A DNA stretch of 64,000 nucleotides from Aurantiacibacter marinus (GCF_001021555.1 NZ_LDCP01000001.1:682001-746000); one strand, 5' to 3'. Positions 53,997 to 63,346 are shown, counted from the stretch's first letter. A program made the numbers and translations. Notes: a model not told the origin generated them from the sequence alone.

Positions 53997-54060
53997 ATTG
54001 GGGGAATAATTGAAAAACCCGATTTAAAAGACCTTGTAGATCAATCAGATATAAGGCATT

Positions 54061-54083
54061 TTCGAGTCCTCTTCTGGCACCAT
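54061..54083 (+). repeat. attR-like repeat of the tRNA-Leu end
   Basis: TTCGAGTCCTCTTCTGGCACCAT equals the tRNA-Leu 3' end with a single G missing and marks the right border of the island. Confidence 0.85.
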
Positions 54084-54242
54084 ACATCATTCAGAGGTGG
54101 CCGCTGACGGTTGCCAAAACCGCAGAAATCTGCCGAAAAACAAGCTTCGCTGGCCGCCTGCGTTCACCAAAGACCGCTCGCAACCGGGGGCTTTTCGAGA
54201 TTTCACTGGCTGATTTCGGCTGGTCTTGATGAAAAGGCCCCA

Positions 54243-54467
54243 ATGTCGCTGACGGACATAATGATCCGTGGCGCTAAGCCATGAGAGAAGCATTGGAAAT
54301 TATGAGATGAGAAGGGGCTCTATCTTCTTGTAACTCCTAGCGGCTCAAAGCGCTGGAACTTGAAAATCGGATTCGCGGGCAAGAAGACGAAGCTTTCCCT
54401 TGGAATCTATCCGGATCTTAGTTTGAAAGAAGCGCATCGTTTCCGCGACTGTGCCGTTAAAATCTGA
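54243..54467 (+). pseudogene. Decayed N-terminus of a second tyrosine integrase
   Basis: One frame from ATG 54243 reads MSLTDIMIRGAKP*EKHWKL*DEKGLYLLVTPSGSKRW (stops shown by asterisks), then KIGFAGKKTKLSLGIYPDLSLKEAHRFRD, ending at TGA 54465. This is the arm-binding domain of a P4-like integrase with two in-frame TGA codons; core and catalytic domains are absent. It begins 160 bases after attR in the same orientation as the live integrase, implying an older element at the same site. The last 11 bases overlap the TonB receptor gene. Confidence 0.88.
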
Positions 54468-56739
54468 CGGTTGCCGCCAATCCCCACCGTGCCGGCTCAT
54501 TTAGTGCCGCATTGGGAAATCCGCCAAGGGCAGTAACAGCAGTAATGTGCCGGTTGTCGAAAATGTTCTGGCCGAAAAATGCCAATTCCCAAGTTGTGCC
54601 AGGATCCGCAAGCGATACCCTTATGTCGACCTCATCCCACGCAGTATTTCTGAAGGTTGACGCATCCTGATTGGTCTCAAGGTAATAAACACTGCTCTGG
54701 TATCTGTACGTAGCGCTAGCGACAGCCTCCAGCGAACCAATCGGGCGCTGGTATCGGACATTGGCGTAACCTTGGAATTCAGGTGCCCTGGTCAAGCGGT
54801 TGCCGGTGACATCGACCGGCGCAAGTGGCAGTGGAGCGCCAATCGGTATTGGCGGCGTTCCGGAAAAGACCGCAGGGATCATTCCCTCGCTGATCGTTGT
54901 ATCGAGGAAGGCGATATTCGCTGACAACGTTAATCCATCGCTGACAACGGCAGTCCCCTCCAGTTCAAATCCCACAATCTCGGCAGAGCCGAGGTTTTGA
55001 ATGTCCACTCCACCAGTCGGCACGGGAAGACGGATTTGCAGATTGGTGTAATCGTAGCTGAAACCCGCTAAATTTAACCGGATCCTATCCTGAGCGAGAT
55101 CGGACTTAAGCCCGATTTCGAAAGCGTCGATACCTTCAGAGCCGAATGCGGGAGCCAATCCAAATGAATTGAATCCGCCGCTCTTGAAGCCGTGGCTGTA
55201 ACTTGCGTACAGCAGAGTATTGTCACCGGGCGAGTAGCTGATCACCGCGCGGGGGGAGTAATCGTCGAACGATGCGGCATCTTCGAAAAGGGATGGATCG
55301 ACAAAAACCGCACCCGCAGGAAGGGTGGCCCCGCCCAGGAAGAATGGCGGCAAGGTCCCTCCGTTGATGATTGTTACGATCTGGTCGTTCGTGAAATGCT
55401 TTTCTTCTGTGCTGTATCGTCCTCCAAGCGTTACCGAAAACTGCTCGTTGATGGCATAGGTAAAATCGGCAAAGGCCGCGAATGTCTGGGTTTGTTGTGC
55501 AGCAACGTAGCTTGCCTGCGTGCCGAGCCTGAACAATCCTTGGAAATTCCTGATAGCGAAGGAAAGCCCTGTCTGCTCATCCAGATAATAGCCGCCAATG
55601 AGCCAGGACAAGCGGCCATCGTCCTTGGATGCCAGCCGGAATTCCTGGGAAAACTGATGGGAAGATGTACTGCCCTCATTGTTGAAAAGCCGGAGAGCGG
55701 TACTATCGGAATCCTGGGCGCCGACCTGCTGCCATTCGCGATATCCGGTGGTCGTTCGGAGGTGCGCGAAGCCTAAATCGATCTGGCCTGACAGGGTGAT
55801 CGCGTAGGTTTCCGAATTGGTGAAGGACTGATCATCGAAGGCAAACTCATCGCGTTCCAGAACCTGTGCCAGGTCTTCTCGCGGCACAAAGGGTGAGGCG
55901 ACGCCGGTCTCCCCGACACTTGTGAGAGCGATGAGTGCCGGGTTGGCCGAGCGCTCCTGATACTCACCGATAAGATCCAGTGTGATTGAACCATTGGGCT
56001 CGTAACGAAGCGATAGTCGACCGGTGGAAACTTCCGAACCGCCAGCATCGCGGCCCGTGACGGTATTGGTGCCAAAGCCATCGCGGTTCGAATATTGAAG
56101 TGCCAGTCTAGCGGACAAGCGGTCAGACAGAGGCCCGGAAGCGATGGCGCTTGTGGCGTAATTGCCGACGCTGGTGCCGCTCATCCTGACGTACCCCTCG
56201 AAATACTTCGTGGGCCTGTTCGTACTCACAAGAACAGAGCCTGCGGTCGAATTCCGGCCGTAAAGCGTGCCCTGTGGTCCGCGCAGCACCTGTATTGATC
56301 CGACATCGAGCAAATCTGCGGTAGGGAAGCTCAAGCGGGCAATGTAGACCCCATCGACATAAACGGCGACCGGCTCGTCATTGAAAACATTCCCGCCACC
56401 ATTCGCGCCGCCTATCCCGCGAATGCTCAGCGGTGCTGCACTGTATCCTACGGTGCTGGTGGTGACAAAACCCGGAACTACACCGTTGAGATCCTGCAAG
56501 CTTCGGATGTCGCGGGCGACCAGCATCTCTTCGGTCAATTTCGTCAATGCCAACGGAACATCCTGAAGGTTCTCGTCTCGGCCCTGCGCAGTGACTATGA
56601 TGGTGTCTGCTAAGGCTTCGCCCGTTGCGATGACGGTATCCTGCGCACACGCAGCCGAACTCTGAAACACTCCGGTCGCTGCGAGGCCCGCGATCGTAGT
56701 CATTACGATCAAAAACACAGGATCTTTAACCACTGCCAC
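54457..56739 (-). CDS. TonB-dependent receptor
   Basis: This 760-residue outer-membrane receptor imports a ligand using TonB energy. It has a signal peptide, a TonB-box-like IIVTAQGRDENLQDVPLAL, plug-domain motifs (VAVYVDGVYIAR, GSIQVLRGPQGTLYGRNSTAGSV) and a beta-barrel to the terminal Phe (ATVRF). The start is GTG 56739; ATG 36 bases downstream would leave a poor signal. Sphingomonads use many such receptors for diverse ligands, which the sequence does not identify. It is 285 bases downstream of a second receptor. Confidence 0.93.
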   Translation of the reverse strand: MAVVKDPVFLIVMTTIAGLAATGVFQSSAACAQDTVIATGEALADTIIVTAQGRDENLQDVPLALTKLTEEMLVARDIRSLQDLNGVVPGFVTTSTVGYSAAPLSIRGIGGANGGGNVFNDEPVAVYVDGVYIARLSFPTADLLDVGSIQVLRGPQGTLYGRNSTAGSVLVSTNRPTKYFEGYVRMSGTSVGNYATSAIASGPLSDRLSARLALQYSNRDGFGTNTVTGRDAGGSEVSTGRLSLRYEPNGSITLDLIGEYQERSANPALIALTSVGETGVASPFVPREDLAQVLERDEFAFDDQSFTNSETYAITLSGQIDLGFAHLRTTTGYREWQQVGAQDSDSTALRLFNNEGSTSSHQFSQEFRLASKDDGRLSWLIGGYYLDEQTGLSFAIRNFQGLFRLGTQASYVAAQQTQTFAAFADFTYAINEQFSVTLGGRYSTEEKHFTNDQIVTIINGGTLPPFFLGGATLPAGAVFVDPSLFEDAASFDDYSPRAVISYSPGDNTLLYASYSHGFKSGGFNSFGLAPAFGSEGIDAFEIGLKSDLAQDRIRLNLAGFSYDYTNLQIRLPVPTGGVDIQNLGSAEIVGFELEGTAVVSDGLTLSANIAFLDTTISEGMIPAVFSGTPPIPIGAPLPLAPVDVTGNRLTRAPEFQGYANVRYQRPIGSLEAVASATYRYQSSVYYLETNQDASTFRNTAWDEVDIRVSLADPGTTWELAFFGQNIFDNRHITAVTALGGFPNAALNEPARWGLAATVRF

Positions 56740-57024
56740 CCCATCAAGACTTTACCGCAAAGAGCTTGGCAGAACATTCCTGCCCGAGCCCTTGCCCGGG
56801 CGGGTGTATGAAGCGGAGAATGCACATTGGGAAGCGGGGATCGGAACTCGGCATCGCAGATGCATCGTTACACTCAGCTCGCCCCAGTCATCAGGCAAAA
56901 CCTGGAGCGCGAAGCGGCTGTGTGTATCGCCCTCCACCAGCTTGACCGGAAAGCCGCAGAAATGTCCTCAGACCGGCGAAGCCTTGCATGTCAGCAAACG
57001 CTTGGCCGGTCCGGGATTTATCGA

Positions 57025-59547
57025 TCAGAAGTCGAAACCGAGCTCCACACCGATCAAACGACGCGCGCCGGGCGAAATGAAGGAACCGCCAAACTCAATG
57101 GCCGGAATAACTTCGTTCAGATATTTTTCGTTGAACAGATTGTCGGCGAAAATATACGCTCGGACGTTACCGAAATCGACGCCTGCCCGCGCATTGAAAA
57201 CGCCGAATGTATCACGCTGTGCAACAGAATAATCGGCATCACCAACCTCTGCAGGGATAGGGGCCAGTGCCGATATCGGCAGCAGGCCGGAGAACAAGGT
57301 CGGGCGCACCTGATCCTGCACCGAATGGAACCAAGTCGGGCCTGTCAGGCGGTAGTCAACGCGCAGCAGCGCATCGGCTCTGGCGCTTATTGGCACATCC
57401 AGCTGCGTACCCAGGTTCAGCGTCCAGTCTGCCGTGTAAGGCGATTTGTTGCCTACAGTATATGTACGCGAACTGTTGGCTATGATCTCGCTATCGGTCA
57501 CGTTGAACGCACCATAAACTGTCCAGCCATCGATCGGCTCTGCCGCGAGGTTCAGTTCCGCGCCGAGCACTTCGACCTCGTCAATATTCGACACAACGCG
57601 CAGCAGACCAAATCCACCCACGAAGAATTCGAAGAACTGCATGTCGTCGATCTGGGTGTAGTATGTTGCCAGATCGAAGGTGATTGCATCGTTCAGCAAG
57701 GAGCCCTTGAAACCAAGCTCGAAAGCGGAGCTGACTTCCTTGCGATACTGGTCTTCAATCGTAACGTTTGCGCCGATGAACTGGTTGAATTCGGCATCAA
57801 TCAATGCCGAGGCACCCTGATTATTGAAACCGCCAGATTTGAATCCGACACCCCAGGTTGCGTAAAGATTGAGATCGGGTGTCGGCTGATAGCTGAGGTT
57901 GATGCGCGGCTGCAGTTGCTGGAAGGTTTCATTTTGCGGCGACAGCGTGCCAAACCGTTGACCCGGATTTATCTCGTTGCCGGTAAACGGATCAAACGCT
58001 TCCGGAACCAGCGAATTGGTCGACCGCTCTTCAATATCGTACCGCAGTGCCAGCCCAGCGGTAAATTGCGGGCTGAATTCATACTCGAGAGAGCCGAAAG
58101 CAGCATAGACGTCCGTATCAAATTGATCGGCCAGCAACAGCGAAGTGGGGTTCGTGCTGTTGGGCGGATTGTAGAGGTTCTGGATGACGCCCTGACCCGT
58201 ATCAGCGCCGATGCTCACCCCTACTTCGCGGTCGATTGTAAGGAAGTACGCGCCCACTTGCCAGTCAAGCGGACCGTCTCCGCTTGAAGCGAGCCGGATT
58301 TCTGCGCTGAGGTCAGACTGGCTGCGCGTCTGGTACTGCGTGCCATCGCACGTCGTCGGGCTATACGCGCCAAATGTGGAGCCATTGGCCGGTGCGAAAA
58401 TGAAGGGGACAGGGATTTCGCCAATGCCAAGCGGCTGATTGACGGGAAATCCGGTGAGCTGATCGGTTGTGGCGAAGCAGCTTGCCACAGCGCCGTCCAC
58501 AGCCGGATCGACATTGGAAATGAAGCGCGCGAAATCAGCGGAAGTGCCGTCCGCAACCAGTGCCTGCGAGACGTCGGAATATAAGGCCCATGTTGTCAGC
58601 ACCATGCCGCTGTCGAATTCGTGTTCGACCTTCGCGGAAATATCGAAGCTTTCCTGCGTGTTGGAAGGTGTGATGTTGCCGTAATAGCCGAAGGGATGCT
58701 CGTTCACATCTTCATAGAATGCAGGGTTTACGCCAGCGAAATTGGGCAGGTGGAAGGATGAGTTGAAGTTGATCGAGGCACCGCTCAGCTCGGAATAGCG
58801 CGCCTTGATATCCAGTTCGGTGGCCGGACCAAGATCAGCCACAATCCGCCCGTCCAGCGACCAGACTTCCTGATTGTCGACCGTGTTTGGGTCCGGCAGG
58901 AAAGTGTTTTCGAAAAAGCCATCGGTTGTCCGGTAGTAGCCGGACAGGACAAAGCCGATGTCTTGCGAAATCGGACCGGAAAGATGGGCTGTGCCTTCAA
59001 ACGTGTTTTCGTTGGCGTAAGATACGCGCCCGCCGCCTTCCAGCACCGGACCTGGCAGGAGCGTCTGGATAACAATTGCACCAGCGGCGGCATTACGTCC
59101 ATACAGCGCGCCTTGCGGGCCTTTCAGGATTTCCACCTGGCGCAATGTGCCTTGCGGCTGGTTAAGCTGGGCGGTGTTGGTTTTCAGAATTCCGTCGACA
59201 ACCAGTGCAACGGAGCTTTCCGCATCGCGGGCACCGTTGATCCCGCGGATATTGATCTGCGTGTCACCAGCTTCCGCCGTACCGGTCACAATGGTGACGC
59301 CCGGAGTGAGCTGCGCGAAATCATCGGCGCTGTTTGCGCCGGTATTTGCAAGGGTGTCAGCCGAAAGAACGGATACAGAAGCCGGCACATCCTGCAAACG
59401 CTCGTCTTGCCGGCGAGCGGTCACGATAATGGTGTTGTCGTCTCGCTCTTGCGCGCCTTCCTCTCCTGCATCCTGGGCAAGGGCGGGAAAGGCGATCAAA
59501 GGGCTGGCGGCGATGCCGGCGAAAAGCAGTGATTTGAATCCGCGCAT
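57025..59547 (-). CDS. TonB-dependent receptor
   Basis: This 840-residue receptor has a signal peptide ending in FPALAQ, TonB-box-like TIIVTARRQDERLQDVP, plug motifs (VALVVDGIL, RQVEILKGPQGALYGRNAAAGAI), and a barrel ending in VELGFDF. GGGAG lies nine bases before the ATG. It is divergent from gntR, and a TTGTATACAA palindrome lies 77 bases upstream of its start, so it may be regulated by the GntR protein. The ligand is unknown. Confidence 0.94.
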   Translation of the reverse strand: MRGFKSLLFAGIAASPLIAFPALAQDAGEEGAQERDDNTIIVTARRQDERLQDVPASVSVLSADTLANTGANSADDFAQLTPGVTIVTGTAEAGDTQINIRGINGARDAESSVALVVDGILKTNTAQLNQPQGTLRQVEILKGPQGALYGRNAAAGAIVIQTLLPGPVLEGGGRVSYANENTFEGTAHLSGPISQDIGFVLSGYYRTTDGFFENTFLPDPNTVDNQEVWSLDGRIVADLGPATELDIKARYSELSGASINFNSSFHLPNFAGVNPAFYEDVNEHPFGYYGNITPSNTQESFDISAKVEHEFDSGMVLTTWALYSDVSQALVADGTSADFARFISNVDPAVDGAVASCFATTDQLTGFPVNQPLGIGEIPVPFIFAPANGSTFGAYSPTTCDGTQYQTRSQSDLSAEIRLASSGDGPLDWQVGAYFLTIDREVGVSIGADTGQGVIQNLYNPPNSTNPTSLLLADQFDTDVYAAFGSLEYEFSPQFTAGLALRYDIEERSTNSLVPEAFDPFTGNEINPGQRFGTLSPQNETFQQLQPRINLSYQPTPDLNLYATWGVGFKSGGFNNQGASALIDAEFNQFIGANVTIEDQYRKEVSSAFELGFKGSLLNDAITFDLATYYTQIDDMQFFEFFVGGFGLLRVVSNIDEVEVLGAELNLAAEPIDGWTVYGAFNVTDSEIIANSSRTYTVGNKSPYTADWTLNLGTQLDVPISARADALLRVDYRLTGPTWFHSVQDQVRPTLFSGLLPISALAPIPAEVGDADYSVAQRDTFGVFNARAGVDFGNVRAYIFADNLFNEKYLNEVIPAIEFGGSFISPGARRLIGVELGFDF

Positions 59548-59623
59548 TGGAAATTCTCCCCTAAAGTTTCCGACCGGCGTGTTCGTGAATCGGATAAGTG
59601 CAGCTTGCAGTAGAGCCGCATTA

Positions 59624-59633
59624 TTGTATACAA
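59624..59633. promoter_or_regulatory. Putative GntR operator TTGTATACAA (divergent promoter)
   Basis: A perfect 10-bp palindrome lies between the divergent receptor and gntR genes, 31 bases before the gntR ATG. The same sequence recurs at 60353-60362. It fits the TNGTNNNACNA pattern of FCD-type GntR regulators. Confidence 0.7.
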
Positions 59634-59663
59634 ATCCTATTCGTCAACCCTTGGAGGCCAGAA

Positions 59664-60344
59664 ATGTCGCGCGCATCGGATCGTGCTTTCGAGACAATTC
59701 GCTCAATGATTGTATCTGGCGAACTCTCTCCTGGAGAGCAGCTTGTCGAGGAAGCGTTGGCGGATCGATGCGGTGTATCGCGCACGCCGGTGAGAGATGC
59801 GTTGCGGCGGCTCGAATCGGATATGTTGGTCAGGCGAAACGACACGCAGCGCACGTTCGTTGCGGATTGGTCTTTGGACGATGTCGCTGACATGTTCGAG
59901 CTTCGTGCGATGCTGGAAGGTCATGCTGCGAAGCTTGCTGCAGAGCGCATGAGTGATGCCGCGCTGGAAGAGCTTCGTAGATGCAATGCCGAGCTGCGCA
60001 GGGCGGTAAAGGCCACTCCGCCGAACGTTGATTTGTTTCTGGAATTGAATCGCGATTTTCACGCGCTCATACTGAAAGTTGCTTCGTCGCGGCGACTCGC
60101 GACCTTGCTGGCCACTCTGATCGAACAGCCTGTTATCTGGCGCACCGCGCACCATTACGGTGTCGATGAGCTTGCGCGTTCCAGCGCGGAGCATGATGAG
60201 TTGCTTGCTGCGTTCGCGCGCAAAGATGCCGATTGGGCACAGTCCATCATGTCGGGGCACATTCGCCGCGCGTATCACGCATATGCAGACGCACATCATG
60301 GACTGACGGCCATCGACGCGGCAGACCGGAAGCGCCGCGCATGA
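59664..60344 (+). CDS. GntR family transcriptional regulator, FCD domain
   Basis: This 226-residue protein has a winged helix with RAFETIRSMIVSGELSPGEQLVEEALADRCGVSRTPVRDALRRLESDMLV-type signature, of which SRTPVRDALRRLE is the recognition helix. A C-terminal FCD domain follows (LEGHAAKLAAERM, FHALILKVASSRRL and a late His-containing helix). It would sense a small acidic metabolite and repress the adjacent genes. GGAGG precedes ATG 59664. It overlaps the lyase gene by ATGA. Confidence 0.92.
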   Translation: MSRASDRAFETIRSMIVSGELSPGEQLVEEALADRCGVSRTPVRDALRRLESDMLVRRNDTQRTFVADWSLDDVADMFELRAMLEGHAAKLAAERMSDAALEELRRCNAELRRAVKATPPNVDLFLELNRDFHALILKVASSRRLATLLATLIEQPVIWRTAHHYGVDELARSSAEHDELLAAFARKDADWAQSIMSGHIRRAYHAYADAHHGLTAIDAADRKRRA

Positions 60345-61285
60345 CTGACAAATTGTATACAAGTGTGATCGAGATGGTCGAGGTCGGGCCTCGCGATGGC
60401 CTACAGAACGAGAGCGTGCACGTCTCGACCGCCAACAAGCTCGACCTGATTAAGCGGGCCATTGCGGCAGGCAGTCGACGGATCGAAGTCACCAGCTTCG
60501 TCAGTCCGAAGGCCGTGCCGCAAATGGCCGATGCCGATGCTGTCTGCGCTGGTCTGCCCCAGCGCGATGACGTGACATATATCGGTCTTGTGCTGAATGA
60601 CCGCGGGGCGACACGCGCGCTGGCGACCGGCCGCATTGATCAATTGGGCGCGGTCTGCGTTGCCACCGATACTTTCGCGCAGAAGAACCAGCGCCAGACG
60701 AGCGATCAATCGGTTGCGGTGGCGCAGGAGCTGGTAGCGATGGCGCAGGCCGCCGGGAAAACCGGGCAGGTTACGATTGGCGCTAGCTTCGGCTGCCCGT
60801 TTGAAGGCGAAGTCCCTGAAGAGCGCGTCGTCGCCATGGCTGAACAATTGGCCCAAGCAAACCCCGTCGAAATCGCGCTTGCCGACACCATAGGCGTCGG
60901 CAACCCGGCGCATGTTACCCGTCTCGTGAATGCGGTCGCTGAGGTGATCGCTCCGATCCCGGTACGCGTCCACTTCCACAACACGCGCGGCACTGGCCTT
61001 GCCAATGTCTGGGCCGCCGTTGCTGCCGGTGTTCGCACAGTGGATGCCTCCATCGGCGGACTTGGCGGCTGCCCGTTTGCGCCGGGTGCAGCAGGCAATG
61101 TGGCAACCGAGGACGTGGTTTACATGCTTGAACGGGCCGGGATTTCGACCGGGCTCGACATTGAACAACTGATCGACACGCACCGCTGGCTTACCGGCGT
61201 GATGGATAAACAATTGCCTGCATTGGTGGGCAGAGCGGGCGGCTTTCCAAAGCCCGCTGCAACAATAGAAAAGGAACACGCCTGA
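60341..61285 (+). CDS. Hydroxymethylglutaryl-CoA lyase-like enzyme
   Basis: HMG-CoA lyase cleaves HMG-CoA to acetyl-CoA and acetoacetate; relatives act on similar 3-hydroxy-acyl-CoA compounds. The 314-residue TIM barrel has VEVGPRDGLQNE with substrate-binding Arg, HFHNTRGTGLANV metal-binding histidines, and the signature GLGGCPFAPGAAGN with catalytic Cys. ATG 60341 overlaps gntR; ATG 60374 is an alternative, because the operator-like palindrome covers codons 5-8. Confidence 0.9.
   Translation: MTDKLYTSVIEMVEVGPRDGLQNESVHVSTANKLDLIKRAIAAGSRRIEVTSFVSPKAVPQMADADAVCAGLPQRDDVTYIGLVLNDRGATRALATGRIDQLGAVCVATDTFAQKNQRQTSDQSVAVAQELVAMAQAAGKTGQVTIGASFGCPFEGEVPEERVVAMAEQLAQANPVEIALADTIGVGNPAHVTRLVNAVAEVIAPIPVRVHFHNTRGTGLANVWAAVAAGVRTVDASIGGLGGCPFAPGAAGNVATEDVVYMLERAGISTGLDIEQLIDTHRWLTGVMDKQLPALVGRAGGFPKPAATIEKEHA
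60353..60362. promoter_or_regulatory. Second copy of TTGTATACAA at the lyase start
   Basis: An exact copy of the palindrome at 59624-59633 begins 12 bases into the lyase frame. It may repress an internal promoter for lyase-hyuA-hyuB, or block transcription elongation. Confidence 0.6.
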
Positions 61286-63333
61286 TGCGCTATCGCCTTG
61301 GAGTGGATGTCGGTGGGACATTCACCGACCTTCTCTTGTTCGATCATGACAGCGGCCAATTTTGGCGGCACAAAACCCCGTCCACACCGCAGGATAGCTC
61401 CGAAGGCATTCTGAATGGCGTGATTGCGATTACCGAAGAGGCTGGCGTTGATGCTGGTGATATCGAATTCTTCCTGCACGGCACAACCGTGGCCACCAAT
61501 GCGGTTCTGGAAGGCAAGGGCGCGCGGGTTGGCCTGATCGTTACCGAAGGCTTCCGCGATATCATGCAGATTGCGCGCAGCTTTGTACCCGGCGGGCTGG
61601 CAGGCTGGATCGTCTGGCCCAAGCCGCAGCCGCTGGCCGCGCTGGAAGACACTGTGGAAGTGGCAGAGCGCATGGGCGCCGATGGCAAGATGGTGAGAGA
61701 ACTGGACGAGGCATCTGTTCGCGCCGCGCTGACCAAGCTGAAGGATGCAGGCGTAGAGGCGCTGACGGTCAGCCTGATCAACGCCTATACCAACGGCACA
61801 CACGAAGCGCGCATCGGAGAGCTTGCGGCAGAAATCATGCCCGGCATTCCTGTATCTCTAAGTCATGAAGTCCTGCCCGAAATGCAGGAATACGAACGCA
61901 CGCTTTCCACCGTTGCCAATGCGGCGGTGCGGCCTGTGGTCAGCAATTACCTCACCAATCTGCGCTCCCGCCTTGCCGATGCAGGCGTGACCGGCAAATT
62001 GTCGCTGCTGCGGTCCGACGGCGGATTGATGAGCAGCCAGAAGGCTGAGGAGCATCCCGTCAATATCCTGATGTCCGGACCTGCTGGCGGTGTGACCGGT
62101 GCCGTTTGGGTGGCGAAGAATGCCGGCCTGAAGAACATTCTCACGCTCGATGTCGGCGGCACGTCAACCGACGTTGCGCTCATCGAAAATCTGGAGCCGC
62201 GCCGGGTGCGCACGACTGAGGTCGGGCACCTGTCAGTTCGCGCTTCGTCGCTTGATGTGAAAACCGTGGGTGCGGGCGGCGGCTCGATCGCCTTCGTGCC
62301 TGAATTGACCGGCGCGTTGCGTGTCGGCCCGCAAAGCGCGGGCGCGGTCCCGGGACCTGTCGCATACGGCAAGGGCGGTGAGGAACCGACTGTGACCGAC
62401 GCGAATGTTGTTCTTGGCTATCTGCCGGAAAACCTGCTCGGCGGCAGCTTCAAGCTGGACCGGGAAGGCGCGAAGGCATCGGTGCAGAAAATTGCCGATG
62501 CTTTGGGCGTGGGTCTGATGGAAGCCGCCCGCGGCATCATCGATATCGTGAACGAAAACATGTTCGGCGCGCTGCGGATGATCAGCGTCCAGCAAGGTTA
62601 CGATCCGCGCCACTTCGCGCTGATGGGCTTTGGCGGGGCTGGGCCGCTGCATGTGAACGCCGTGGCGCGGCTGATGGGCAGTTGGCCTGCTGTCTCGCCC
62701 GTTTCCCCCGGCGTGCTGTGTGCGCTGGGTGATGCAACCACGCGGATGCGGACCGAAACTGCGCGCAGTTTCAGCCGCCTTGCGACCGCTACCGATGTGA
62801 ACGAACTGATTGCGCTGCTGGATGAAATGGCATCGCAAACCCGTGCTGAACTGGAAGCCGATGGAATCCCGGCAGACAGCATCACCAGTGAATTTGAAAT
62901 CGACGTGCGATATGCAGGGCAGGCGTTTGAAGTGCCGCTGACCATTGATCAGGCCACGCTGCGTGAAAAGGGGCTGGAAGGCATCCTGTCGCGCTTCGAT
63001 GAGGAGCACCACCGGCTGTTCACCTTCAATATGGATACCCCGCATGAAATCGTGAACCTGCGCGCCGTGGCGCAGGGTGCATCGCTGGAATTGCCGGCGG
63101 CGCAGCTTGAGAAAGGCGACGGCGACCCTTCGGCTGCGAAGATCCGCGATCACACTCTCTGGATGGACGGGGAAGAGCATGCGGCGATCATCTACGACCG
63201 TTCCAGGCTGCGTCAGGGCGATACGATCCCCGGCCCTGCCATCATCACCGAAATGGACTCGACCACGCTGGTCGAAACCGGCTGCGTCGCCACAATCGAC
63301 GCTGTCGGCAACATCCTGATCAATCCGGCCTGA
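61285..63333 (+). CDS. Hydantoinase/oxoprolinase family, HyuA-type subunit
   Basis: This 682-residue ATP-binding subunit is of the HyuA/acetone carboxylase-beta type. It has RLGVDVGGTFTDLLLFDH (actin-like phosphate loop) at the start, HGTTVATNAVLEGKGARVGLI, LDVGGTSTDVALIE, and GSIAFVPELTGALRVGPQSAGAVPGP. It should pair with the HyuB-type protein encoded next. ATG 61285 overlaps the lyase stop by one base (TGATG). The pair may carboxylate or hydrolyse an amide or ketone substrate; the details are unknown. Confidence 0.93.
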   Translation: MRYRLGVDVGGTFTDLLLFDHDSGQFWRHKTPSTPQDSSEGILNGVIAITEEAGVDAGDIEFFLHGTTVATNAVLEGKGARVGLIVTEGFRDIMQIARSFVPGGLAGWIVWPKPQPLAALEDTVEVAERMGADGKMVRELDEASVRAALTKLKDAGVEALTVSLINAYTNGTHEARIGELAAEIMPGIPVSLSHEVLPEMQEYERTLSTVANAAVRPVVSNYLTNLRSRLADAGVTGKLSLLRSDGGLMSSQKAEEHPVNILMSGPAGGVTGAVWVAKNAGLKNILTLDVGGTSTDVALIENLEPRRVRTTEVGHLSVRASSLDVKTVGAGGGSIAFVPELTGALRVGPQSAGAVPGPVAYGKGGEEPTVTDANVVLGYLPENLLGGSFKLDREGAKASVQKIADALGVGLMEAARGIIDIVNENMFGALRMISVQQGYDPRHFALMGFGGAGPLHVNAVARLMGSWPAVSPVSPGVLCALGDATTRMRTETARSFSRLATATDVNELIALLDEMASQTRAELEADGIPADSITSEFEIDVRYAGQAFEVPLTIDQATLREKGLEGILSRFDEEHHRLFTFNMDTPHEIVNLRAVAQGASLELPAAQLEKGDGDPSAAKIRDHTLWMDGEEHAAIIYDRSRLRQGDTIPGPAIITEMDSTTLVETGCVATIDAVGNILINPA

Positions 63334-63346
63334 GGAGGCACACGCG

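Larger units (their letters stand above)
38919..54083. mobile_element. 15.1-kb integrative island at tRNA-Leu with defence cargo
   Basis: The island runs from the tRNA-Leu 3' end to a partial copy of that end at 54061-54083. It holds a tyrosine integrase next to the tRNA, an ATPase/HNH pair, an unknown gene, an AlpA-like gene, a primase-ATPase and a type I restriction-modification operon. No terminase, capsid, tail, relaxase or type IV secretion gene is present. That is the plan of a P4-like satellite or a small cryptic integrative element; mobility would need a helper or is lost. Confidence 0.88.
53936..54242. other. Right end of island
   Basis: No gene is seen in these 307 bases. They contain the second CTGGGGGCATC copy (53986-53996), an AT-rich stretch, the attR-like repeat (54061-54083) and then non-coding sequence leading to a decayed integrase. 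Confidence 0.6.

Noticed and set aside
38919-54083. Calling the island a complete prophage or conjugative element
   Set aside because: No terminase, capsid, tail, lysis, relaxase or secretion gene can be found in the 15 kb.
56827-58287. 486-codon plus-strand open frame opposite the 840-residue TonB receptor
   Set aside because: It is antisense to a receptor with complete motifs and shows no domain of its own.
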